A stretch of DNA of 44,075 nt from assembly GCA_937911935.1 (NCBI GenBank), contig CALDQH010000097.1, forward strand, positions 1-44,075. The letters run 5' to 3'. The notes beneath the pieces were generated by a model. The model did no database searches and was not told the DNA's origin. It saw only the letters and a list, made by a program, of their open reading frames with translations. Positions 1 to 6,522 of this stretch are shown in pieces (the stretch's first letter is position 1; every line of letters starts with the position of its first letter). Source of the stretch: an uncultured Bacteroidales bacterium. GTDB lineage: Bacteria > Bacteroidota > Bacteroidia > Bacteroidales > Paludibacteraceae. The translations under genes and the position numbers were made by a program.

Positions 1-390
1 ATGTTGCAAAAAGAAGTGGCAGAGCGTATCGCTTCAAAACCAGGTAAAAAAGCATACGGTATTTTGAGCGTGCTTTTGCAGGCATATTACGACATTGAGT
101 ATTTGTTTACCGTGCCTCCTTCGGTTTTTAACCCACCTCCCAAAGTACAATCGGCTGTAATAAAAATGACGCGTAACAACACAGAGCATTTGCCATGCAA
201 CGAGGTGTTGTTTAAAAATGTAGTTAAAACCACGTTCAATCAACGTCGCAAAACCATACGAAATTCCATTAAACCTTTGTTGGGAGGCGACTTTGACAAG
301 GCAGGAACTCCCTTGCTCGACAAACGCCCCGAACAATTGAGCGTGGCTGAGTTTGTAGAACTAACTACTTGGGTCGAATCACAAATGTAA
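1..390 (+). CDS. rsmA: RsmA/KsgA 16S rRNA dimethyladenosine transferase, 3' part only
   Basis: This is the C-terminal 129 residues of the enzyme that dimethylates two adjacent adenines near the 3' end of 16S rRNA during 30S assembly. The window opens inside the gene: the ATG at base 1 is an internal Met in the conserved QKEVAERI segment, and the SAM-binding N-terminal half lies off the left edge. Visible family marks are the PPSVFNPPPKVQSAV segment (about residues 39-53) and the helical rRNA-binding C-terminal domain with FNQRRKTIRNS (about 79-89). The frame ends at TAA and is followed by a strong hairpin terminator. Its neighbour recQ points towards it, so the two genes converge. Confidence 0.95.
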   Translation: MLQKEVAERIASKPGKKAYGILSVLLQAYYDIEYLFTVPPSVFNPPPKVQSAVIKMTRNNTEHLPCNEVLFKNVVKTTFNQRRKTIRNSIKPLLGGDFDKAGTPLLDKRPEQLSVAEFVELTTWVESQM

Positions 391-413
391 CTACATTGTC
401 TTGTAGGTATAAT

Positions 414-456
414 AAAAAAGCGGTGACCTCAATCATGAAAGGTTACCGCTTTTTTT
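414..456. terminator. Bidirectional intrinsic terminator between rsmA and recQ
   Basis: The arms 414-429 and 440-455 form a 16-bp stem with one G-T pair, starting with A6 and ending in T7, around a roughly 10-nt loop. The A and T tracts give a U-run in both directions, so it can end both rsmA (+) and the clpP-clpX-recQ transcript (-). Confidence 0.85.
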
Positions 457-470
457 GTGGGGTATTGGTT

Positions 471-2651
471 TTAATTTCCTTTTTCGGAGATAAATTTGAT
501 ACGAATCAATCTTACTTCTTCTTCGGTAAAGTCGCCACCCAATTCGTTGAGAGCTTCGTCAATATCGTCCGTAGTCGATTCGGCAAAATATTCCATAATT
601 TCGTCCACTTTGTCGGGATCCATCACTTCGTTGATAAAGTAATCGATGTTGATCTTTGTACCCGAATAGATGATAGCCTCAATTTCTTCGATAAGTTCAA
701 CAAAATCCAAACCTTTGGAGATTGCCAAATCGTCTAAACTGATTTTTCGGTCTATAGCTTGAATGATAAATACCTTTAATTTAGATTTGTTGGCAACGGT
801 TCTTACGCGCATGTCCTCGGGACGTTCAATCTCGTTTTCTTGCACGTGCTTTTTAATCAAGGCAATAAACTCTTCGCCATAGCGTTTTGCTTTTCCTGCT
901 CCTACACCTGGAATGTTTTGCAACTCTTCTATGGTAATAGGGTAGGTGGTAGCCATCGATTCCAACGATGGATCTTGGAAGATGACGTATGGAGGCAATC
1001 CTACTTGTTTCGCCATTTTCTTACGCAAGTCTTTTAGCATGGAGAACAATGCCTCGTCGGCTGCGCATGAGCCTGCTTTGCGAATTGGAGTTTCTTCGTC
1101 CTCTTCTTCAAACTCGTTATCTTTGGTAATTTTGAACGAAGTAGGTTTCTTAAAGAATGCCTTACCCGTTTTGGTAACTTTAAGCACACCGTAATTTTCG
1201 ATTTCTCGATCGATGTAGCCAGCTATCATGGCTTGACGAATAACGGTATGCCATACCGATGCATCCTCGTTTGTGCCAGTAGCAAATACCTCTAAATCTT
1301 CGTGTTTGTAGTCTAAAACTTCGGAAGTTTCTTTCCCTACAATAATATCAACAATGTGTTCTGCTTTGAATTTTTCTTTTACCGCCAAAATGGTTTCGAT
1401 GACGGTACACAACATATCCTGTGCTTCCATTTGTTTTTTAGGGTGCAAGCAGTTGTCGCAATTGCCGCAGTTTTCGGGTGTATATTCTTCGCCAAAGTAG
1501 TGAAGCAATAATTTGCGTCTGCATACCGACGATTCGGCGTAGGCAGCAGTTTCGTTTAATAGTTGTTTCCCTATTTCCTGCTCGGCAATGGGCTTGCCTT
1601 GCATAAATTTTTCTAATTTCTGAATGTCTTTATTGGAGTAAAAGGCAATACATTGACCTTCTCCTCCGTCTCTGCCGGCTCTGCCTGTTTCTTGGTAGTA
1701 TCCTTCCAAACTTTTGGGGATGTCGTAGTGAATTACATAACGAACATCTGGTTTGTCGATACCCATACCAAATGCGATGGTAGCCACAATTACTTCTACC
1801 TTTTCCATCAAGAAATTATCCTGATTTTCGGAGCGCACGTTAGAGTCCATACCCGCGTGGTAGGCAAGTGCGTTGATTCCGTTTACACGCAAGGTTTCTG
1901 CCAAGTCTTCTACTTTTTTGCGGCTCAAGCAATAAATAATGCCCGATTTTCCTTCTTGCGATTTGATAAATTTGATAATCTCTTTGTCGATGCTTTGGTT
2001 TTTCTTTCTAACCTCGTAATAAAGGTTAGAACGGTTAAACGACGATTTAAAAACTTGAGCGTTGGTCATGCCCAAATTCTTTTGAATATCGTGTTGAACC
2101 TTGGGAGTGGCTGTGGCTGTTAGTGCAATAACAGGAGCATTGCCAATTTGGCTGATGATGGGGCGGATTTTGCGGTATTCAGGGCGGAAATCATGTCCCC
2201 ACTCCGAAATACAATGTGCCTCATCAACTGCATAAAACGAGATTTTTACGCCTTGTAAGAATTGAATATTTTCTTCTTTGGTAAGCGATTCGGGTGCTAC
2301 GTACAACAACTTGGTTTTGCCACTAAGTACGTCGGTTTTTACCTCTTCGATGGCTGCTTTAGACAACGACGAATTGATAAAGTGAGCCACACCGTCTTCT
2401 TCGCTAAACGAGCGCATGGCATCTACCTGATTTTTCATCAAGGCGATAAGTGGTGAGATAACGATGGCAACACCATCCATCAGCAATGATGGAAGTTGAT
2501 AGCACAACGATTTGCCACCACCAGTCGGCATAAGCACAAACGTATCATTACCAGCAAGCAAGTTTTCTATGATTGCTTCCTGATTTCCTTTAAAAGAATC
2601 AAATCCAAAGTATTCTTTTAAGGCATTGGTAAGTGTCGTGTTTTCTGCCAT
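471..2651 (-). CDS. recQ: RecQ ATP-dependent DNA helicase
   Basis: A 726-residue 3'-5' DNA helicase for recombination and replication-fork repair. Visible parts in order are Walker A PTGGGKS (about 42-48), the DEAH box of motif II (143-146), motif III TATATP, motif VI with QETGRAGRDG, the Zn-binding Cys cluster CRRK...CGNCDNC (about 378-403) with the winged-helix RQC region after it, and an HRDC domain (about 535-605). A further acidic C-terminal tail of about 110 residues follows, as in many Bacteroidota RecQ proteins. It is the last gene of a clpP-clpX-recQ run, 57 bp behind clpX, a gene order common in Bacteroidota. The ATG at 2651 is in frame with the conserved N-terminus. Full length with no visible defect. 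Confidence 0.96.
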   Translation of the reverse strand: MAENTTLTNALKEYFGFDSFKGNQEAIIENLLAGNDTFVLMPTGGGKSLCYQLPSLLMDGVAIVISPLIALMKNQVDAMRSFSEEDGVAHFINSSLSKAAIEEVKTDVLSGKTKLLYVAPESLTKEENIQFLQGVKISFYAVDEAHCISEWGHDFRPEYRKIRPIISQIGNAPVIALTATATPKVQHDIQKNLGMTNAQVFKSSFNRSNLYYEVRKKNQSIDKEIIKFIKSQEGKSGIIYCLSRKKVEDLAETLRVNGINALAYHAGMDSNVRSENQDNFLMEKVEVIVATIAFGMGIDKPDVRYVIHYDIPKSLEGYYQETGRAGRDGGEGQCIAFYSNKDIQKLEKFMQGKPIAEQEIGKQLLNETAAYAESSVCRRKLLLHYFGEEYTPENCGNCDNCLHPKKQMEAQDMLCTVIETILAVKEKFKAEHIVDIIVGKETSEVLDYKHEDLEVFATGTNEDASVWHTVIRQAMIAGYIDREIENYGVLKVTKTGKAFFKKPTSFKITKDNEFEEEDEETPIRKAGSCAADEALFSMLKDLRKKMAKQVGLPPYVIFQDPSLESMATTYPITIEELQNIPGVGAGKAKRYGEEFIALIKKHVQENEIERPEDMRVRTVANKSKLKVFIIQAIDRKISLDDLAISKGLDFVELIEEIEAIIYSGTKINIDYFINEVMDPDKVDEIMEYFAESTTDDIDEALNELGGDFTEEEVRLIRIKFISEKGN

Positions 2652-2708
2652 CGTTTAGCAAATATAATAATCAATATTTAGAAAGAAAATATTTTTTACT
2701 AAAAAATG

Positions 2709-3929
2709 CTATGCATTGATGTTTTTAGTCAATTTCTCGGCTACAATCTCGCGCGTAATTTCTAATTGTTCCACTTTTTCCGATGGAATGCTGTACATGT
2801 AGTCCATGATAACCGACTCGGTAAGCGAACGCAATCCGCGTGCTCCCAGTTTGTACTCTATCGCTTTGTCAACAATGTAGTCCAATGCCTCGTCGGTAAA
2901 TGTAAGTTGTACATGGTCCATGGCAAAGAGTTTGGCGTATTGTTTAACGATGGAGTTTTTGGGTTCAACCAAGATGCGGCGTAGGGCATCCCTGTTAAGC
3001 GGATCCAAATAAGTTAAAATAGGTAACCTGCCGATAATCTCTGGAATCAAACCAAACGATTTTAAATCTTGCGGAGCAATGTACTGTAGCAAGTTTTCGC
3101 GGTCTATTTTATGAACTTCTTTGGCAGCAGAATAACCTACTGTTTTGGTGTTTAGGCGGCTGGCGATGCGTTTTTCGATGCCATCAAAAGCGCCACCACA
3201 GATAAACAAAATGTTTTGCGTGTTTACCGGAATGAGTTTTTGCTCGGGATGTTTACGACCTCCTTGAGGTGGAACATTCACAATAGAACCTTCCAATAGT
3301 TTTAGCAGGCCTTGTTGAACACCCTCACCGCTTACGTCGCGCGTAATAGATGGATTATCGCTTTTGCGTGCAATTTTGTCGATTTCGTCGATAAATACGA
3401 TGCCTCTTTCGGCAGCCTCAACATTATAATCGGCTACTTGGAGCAGACGGGTTAAAATACTTTCGATGTCTTCGCCTACGTATCCTGCTTCGGTAAGTAC
3501 CGTGGCATCTACAATGGTAAAGGGAACATGCAATCTTTTGGCAATGGTTCGAGCCAAAAGGGTTTTCCCAGTACCCGTAGAACCCACCATGATGACGTTC
3601 GATTTTTCAATCTCTACTTCGTCGCCCATGTCTTTTTGCAACAGGCGTTTGTAGTGGTTGTAAACCACCACACTCAGGTTCTTTTTGGCCTTGTCTTGAC
3701 CAATAACGTATTGATCTAAGAACTCTTTTATTTCTTTGGGTTTGGGTAGTTCTTCTAGGCTAAGCGAAAATGCACTTTTGCTACGCTTTTTGAGGGTTTC
3801 GCGTACCATTTCGTGAGCACTTTCGGCACATTCGTTACAAATGTTACCGTCCAATCCGGTCATGAGCATTGCCACTTCCGATTCGGATCTGCCACAAAAA
3901 CTACACCTTTGTTCGTTACGTTTGCTCAT
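2709..3929 (-). CDS. clpX: ClpX, ATPase subunit of the ClpXP protease
   Basis: A 406-residue AAA+ unfoldase that recognises tagged proteins and feeds them to ClpP in the cytoplasm. The N-terminal C4 zinc-binding domain is intact (C9, C12, C31, C34). Walker A is GSTGTGKT (116-123) and Walker B is VFIDEID. The ClpX-specific GGRKHPEQ stretch, a pore/substrate element, is present, as are sensor residues in the C-terminal small domain (GARGLRSL). The start codon overlaps the clpP stop by one base (TAATG), which implies translational coupling and fixes the start at 3929. Length and motifs are normal for the family. Confidence 0.97.
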   Translation of the reverse strand: MSKRNEQRCSFCGRSESEVAMLMTGLDGNICNECAESAHEMVRETLKKRSKSAFSLSLEELPKPKEIKEFLDQYVIGQDKAKKNLSVVVYNHYKRLLQKDMGDEVEIEKSNVIMVGSTGTGKTLLARTIAKRLHVPFTIVDATVLTEAGYVGEDIESILTRLLQVADYNVEAAERGIVFIDEIDKIARKSDNPSITRDVSGEGVQQGLLKLLEGSIVNVPPQGGRKHPEQKLIPVNTQNILFICGGAFDGIEKRIASRLNTKTVGYSAAKEVHKIDRENLLQYIAPQDLKSFGLIPEIIGRLPILTYLDPLNRDALRRILVEPKNSIVKQYAKLFAMDHVQLTFTDEALDYIVDKAIEYKLGARGLRSLTESVIMDYMYSIPSEKVEQLEITREIVAEKLTKNINA

Positions 3930-4600
3930 TATTTGTTCGCTTTAATCAATACCTCGTCAATCATGCCGTATTCTTTGGCTTCCTGGGCGGTCATCCAATA
4001 GTCGCGATCGGAATCTTGTTCGATGCGTTCAAACGGATTGCCCGAGTGTTCGGCAATGATGGTATATAATTCTTTCTTTAATTTTTGAATTTCGCGTGCG
4101 GTAATTTCGATGTCCGATGCTTGTCCTTGTGCTCCACCCATGGGTTGGTGAATCATCACACGTGAGTGTTTGAGTGCCGAACGTTTGCCTTTAGCACCAG
4201 CCGTAAGTAGCACAGCTGCCATGGATGCTGCCATACCCGTGCAAATGGTGGCAACATCGCTGCTAATAAATTGCATGGTATCGTATATTCCTAAACCTGC
4301 ATACACACTACCACCAGGGCTGTTTAAGTAAATCGAAATATCTTTGCCTGGATCGGCAGAGTCTAAATATAAAAGTTGTGCTTGGATAACGTTGGCTGTG
4401 TAGTCATCTACTTGGGTGCCCAAGAAAATGATACGGTCCATCATCAAACGCGAAAACACATCCATTTGTGCTACATTTAATTGACGCTCCTCAATAATGG
4501 TGGGCGAAATGTAGCTGCTTGTAATATCCATGTATTGGTCCAATGCCAATCCATTCATACCCAAATGCTTGGTAGCATACTTTCTAAATTCGTTGTTCAT
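3929..4600 (-). CDS. clpP: ClpP, ATP-dependent Clp protease proteolytic subunit
   Basis: A 223-residue serine protease that forms the double-ring chamber of ClpXP. The catalytic triad is visible: Ser126 in GMAAS, His151 in VMIHQPMGG, and the Asp in the DSDRD segment (196-200). First gene of clpP-clpX-recQ. In many Bacteroidales the trigger factor gene tig precedes clpP. Here the upstream neighbour is a formate/nitrite-type channel, and the 150-bp gap holds a hairpin repeat (4620-4710) and repeat words, so tig is not adjacent. The start at 4600 gives the usual short N-terminal extension; an in-frame Met at residue 15 is an alternative. Confidence 0.96.
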   Translation of the reverse strand: MNNEFRKYATKHLGMNGLALDQYMDITSSYISPTIIEERQLNVAQMDVFSRLMMDRIIFLGTQVDDYTANVIQAQLLYLDSADPGKDISIYLNSPGGSVYAGLGIYDTMQFISSDVATICTGMAASMAAVLLTAGAKGKRSALKHSRVMIHQPMGGAQGQASDIEITAREIQKLKKELYTIIAEHSGNPFERIEQDSDRDYWMTAQEAKEYGMIDEVLIKANK

Positions 4601-4619
4601 ATGTTGTTGGTTATTTGGT

Positions 4620-4710
4620 TATTATTCAAAGCTTCGCTTTTCATGATTTCAGGCTGCGCCTTGGCATAACCAAACAAGTTTGCTTCTGCGCTCGGCTTGC
4701 ACTGAAATTC
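4620..4710. repeat. Hairpin repeat element, copy A
   Basis: One of six related elements in the window. The outer stem is ATTTCAG (4646-4652) with CTGAAAT (4702-4708). The apical stem is CAAAC (4671-4675), loop AA, GTTTG (4678-4682). It shares the flank TTATTCA...TTCGC...TTCATG and the inner blocks GGCATAA and GCTTCTGC with the other copies. It lies in the clpP 5' region. A run of GACAAGTGAC-type words follows at 4726-4752. Confidence 0.8.
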
Positions 4711-4752
4711 GTTTAGGCGTTTAGTCGACAAGTGACAAGTGACTAGTGACAG

Positions 4753-5346
4753 TTAAAACTCTTTCTGCATAAATAGTCGGGGAAGATTACAACCAATAAA
4801 GTTGCCTACTATCGCCCAAAACCATGCGCCCAACAAAGGCAAGGTAAATTTGCCATGAAATAGGGCGGCTGCATAATAAAACGCGTCGGCTACGCAGTGA
4901 GGTAATCCGCACAAAATAAAGACAGGCACACCAAATAGCAAGGGCCAATAATGTTTTTGGCGTGCTCCATACACAGCTAAGGTCATAATCATACCTGTTC
5001 CAACCGAGGTCATAATCAAACCATGCCACGAAGCGTTTAATCGAGCATCCAAGATGGCTTGTAGGTTGGTAAGAACGGTGTCGTTGCTTACGTAGTAGGC
5101 AATCCAGGCAGCAAAAGCGCATCCCACGGCGTTAAGCAAAATCATGGGTACAAGTTTCCACATTTCTTTGACGGGTAAAAAACCCGACTTGCCTGTGTAC
5201 AATTGCGCACCGCACATAACTACGCTTAAAAGCCCAAAGGCAAACAACACAGCGCCTGCAATGCCGCCAACGCGTAGGTAAACAATGCCGCCTATTCCTA
5301 TTAAAAGCCCGGCAAAGATGGCCATAGAGGTAAATTGTTTGGTCAT
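4753..5346 (-). CDS. Formate/nitrite transporter (FNT) family channel
   Basis: A 197-residue polytopic inner-membrane protein with about six hydrophobic segments. The FNT-like pattern is IGIGG in TM1, GAQLYTGK (compare GAELFTGN), GLPHCVADAFYY (the GxxHxxAN-type half-helix) and NFIGCNL (compare GNxxGG). FNT channels conduct small monovalent anions such as formate, nitrite, lactate or hydrosulfide; the substrate cannot be told here. It is shorter than typical FocA/NirC (about 260-280). I chose the Met at 5346 (MTKQF) because AGGAG stands just ahead and a promoter fits upstream; the frame stays open to 5391. Family assignment rests on short motifs, so moderate confidence. Confidence 0.72.
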   Translation of the reverse strand: MTKQFTSMAIFAGLLIGIGGIVYLRVGGIAGAVLFAFGLLSVVMCGAQLYTGKSGFLPVKEMWKLVPMILLNAVGCAFAAWIAYYVSNDTVLTNLQAILDARLNASWHGLIMTSVGTGMIMTLAVYGARQKHYWPLLFGVPVFILCGLPHCVADAFYYAAALFHGKFTLPLLGAWFWAIVGNFIGCNLPRLFMQKEF

Positions 5347-5361
5347 ACTCCTAATTTTTGG

Positions 5362-5392
5362 CGAAAGTAATGCAAAAAATAGAAATAACAAA
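5362..5392 (-). promoter_or_regulatory. Putative promoter of the FNT channel gene
   Basis: Read on the minus strand, TTTG (5389-5392) is followed after 19 nt by TACTTTCG (5362-5369). This is one base from the Bacteroidota -33/-7 consensus TTTG-N19-TAnnTTTG, about 15 bp before the start codon. Confidence 0.5.
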
Positions 5393-5400
5393 TTTTTTAC

Positions 5401-5592
5401 TGACTAATCGGCTCATCGGTTAATCGACGAATCGATGTTTTGTAGAGTAATTTGAAGATTTAGTGAGTCTTGTATTAAAAGAAGTTAAAATGCAGTCGGT
5501 CCTATTGTAACATTCTGATAAATGTCTTTACCTTTGCATCATCATTACCGACTTACCGATTAGTCGATTAGTCGGAGCTCACGCAGTGAGCG
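5401..5592. repeat. Repeat-word region between the FNT gene and the tra cluster
   Basis: The 343 bases from 5347 to 5689 carry no long gene. They hold degenerate words of the type GACTAATC/GGTTAATC at 5401-5440 and GACTTACCGATTAGTC at about 5549-5575. A small palindrome GCTCAC-GCA-GTGAGC lies at 5577-5591. The tra promoter (5505-5536) sits between the two word runs, and a very short ORF starts at 5622. Confidence 0.7.
5505..5536 (+). promoter_or_regulatory. Putative promoter of the tra cluster
   Basis: TACCTTTG at 5529-5536 is an exact Bacteroidota -7 element (TAnnTTTG). TTG at 5505-5507 stands 21 nt upstream, slightly longer than the usual 19. It would give an 80-nt leader ending at the short ORF at 5622 and contains the palindrome at 5577-5591. 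Confidence 0.5.
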
Positions 5593-5621
5593 ACTTTATA
5601 AACATCTTAATTCTTAATGAC

Positions 5622-5711
5622 ATGAAATCAAACTCTTTTTATGGCAGCCATGTGCTGTTTGTGTGCGTAACCTTTTATCGCGTGTTGCTATGTTTGGGTT
5701 ATCGCAAATAA
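5622..5711 (+). CDS. Possible 29-codon leader ORF before the tra genes
   Basis: ATG at 5622 opens a 29-codon hydrophobic frame that stops at TAA 5709-5711. It overlaps the ATG at 5690 of the next gene in another frame by 22 nt. This could be a coupled leader peptide or simply chance. No family is recognised. Confidence 0.25.
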   Translation: MKSNSFYGSHVLFVCVTFYRVLLCLGYRK

Positions 5712-5860
5712 GCTGGGGCAGTTTTCTGCTTGTAGCGGTATCGTTGTGGCTTGGCTTCAACGGAGCGGTGTGGCTTTATTTTCGTTTTAAATCAAACAGT
5801 TCGCCCCAAGCAGGGCAAGTGCACCGCCAGCAAAAATTCAAACAGTCTTTACCTTTTTAA
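5690..5860 (+). CDS. Small single-pass membrane protein at the head of the tra cluster
   Basis: A 56-residue protein with one strong transmembrane segment (about residues 10-31, ending VWLYF) followed by a positively charged, Gln-rich tail, so the tail is probably cytoplasmic. The same frame is open from a GTG at 5663, which would add nine residues. It ends 18 bp before traE and is co-directional, so it probably belongs to the same transcript. I do not recognise a family. Its position matches the variable small genes that precede traE in CTnDOT-like elements, but no homology to traD or others can be claimed. Confidence 0.5.
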   Translation: MFGLSQISWGSFLLVAVSLWLGFNGAVWLYFRFKSNSSPQAGQVHRQQKFKQSLPF

Positions 5861-5878
5861 TAACAATATCTTTTTCTT

Positions 5879-6187
5879 ATGAAAACTAATTTTAAAAAAT
5901 CTGGCCTACTATTGGCCATGTGTGCAAGCTTTACTTCGATACTCGCACAAGGGAATGGAGTTGCAGCCCTCGAAAAAGCAAACGCCGAAATCCAGTCTTA
6001 TGTAGAACCCATGACACAACTTTTTTATGTGGTTTGTGCTGTCATTGGGTTAATTGGAGCCATTAAAGTGTATGGTAAGTGGTCGGCAGGTAGTGCCGAT
6101 ACCACCCGAACCGCCGCTTCGTGGTTTGGCGCTTGTGTGTTTGCAATTGTGGCAGTAACCGCCATTCGTGCCTTCTTTATTGGTTAA
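5879..6187 (+). CDS. traE: TraE, DUF4134 conjugation protein (VirB2-like)
   Basis: A 102-residue protein with an N-terminal signal sequence ending near ILAQG and two further hydrophobic helices (about 46-63 and 83-101). The DUF4134 signature is clear: KVYGKWSAGSADT followed by WFGACVF. In CTnDOT-type conjugative transposons TraE is the small pilin-like inner-membrane component, compared with VirB2. The size is normal for the family. traF starts 2 nt after its stop, so the two are co-translated. Confidence 0.93.
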   Translation: MKTNFKKSGLLLAMCASFTSILAQGNGVAALEKANAEIQSYVEPMTQLFYVVCAVIGLIGAIKVYGKWSAGSADTTRTAASWFGACVFAIVAVTAIRAFFIG

Positions 6188-6189
6188 AG

Positions 6190-6522
6190 ATGGCAACCTA
6201 TTCCATTAACAAGGGAGTAGGAAAGACCGTAGAGGTAAAGGGCTTAACAGCCCCTTACCTACTATGGTTTCTTTTAGGAATGCTGCTTTCTTTTCTGTTG
6301 TTTTTTCTGTTGCTTTGGATTTCTTTCCCCGTAGCACTTGTGCTGAGCATCTCGCTTTTGGTAGTTACTATAAGGTGGTGTTATTATGCCAATCGCACTT
6401 ATGGTCAATATGGTTTGATGCATCGTAGCGTCCAGAAAAAATTACCGTCACGCATTGCCATGAACACTCCCATTCATCACTTAATCGAATCGAATGAAGA
6501 AAATCTTTGGAAAAACCATTGA
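6190..6522 (+). CDS. traF: TraF, DUF4133 conjugation protein (VirB3-like)
   Basis: A 110-residue inner-membrane protein. Residues 1-12 (MATYSINKGVGK) are typical of DUF4133/TraF N-termini. Two adjacent hydrophobic helices follow (about 22-44 and 46-61), then a basic tail. The frame is open further upstream, but the ATG at 6190 matches the family start and lies 2 nt after traE. The 3' end overlaps traG by 29 nt. Role by family: VirB3-type partner of the TraG ATPase at the inner membrane. Confidence 0.9.
   Translation: MATYSINKGVGKTVEVKGLTAPYLLWFLLGMLLSFLLFFLLLWISFPVALVLSISLLVVTIRWCYYANRTYGQYGLMHRSVQKKLPSRIAMNTPIHHLIESNEENLWKNH

Noticed and set aside
1..3. ATG at base 1 as the real start of rsmA
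   Set aside because: It is an internal Met in the QKEVAER region; the SAM-binding half must lie to the left of the window.
5347..5690. tRNA or attachment site at the left edge of the tra cluster
   Set aside because: No cloverleaf and no direct repeat shared with the right edge at 13.4 kb was found by eye; only repeat words also present elsewhere.
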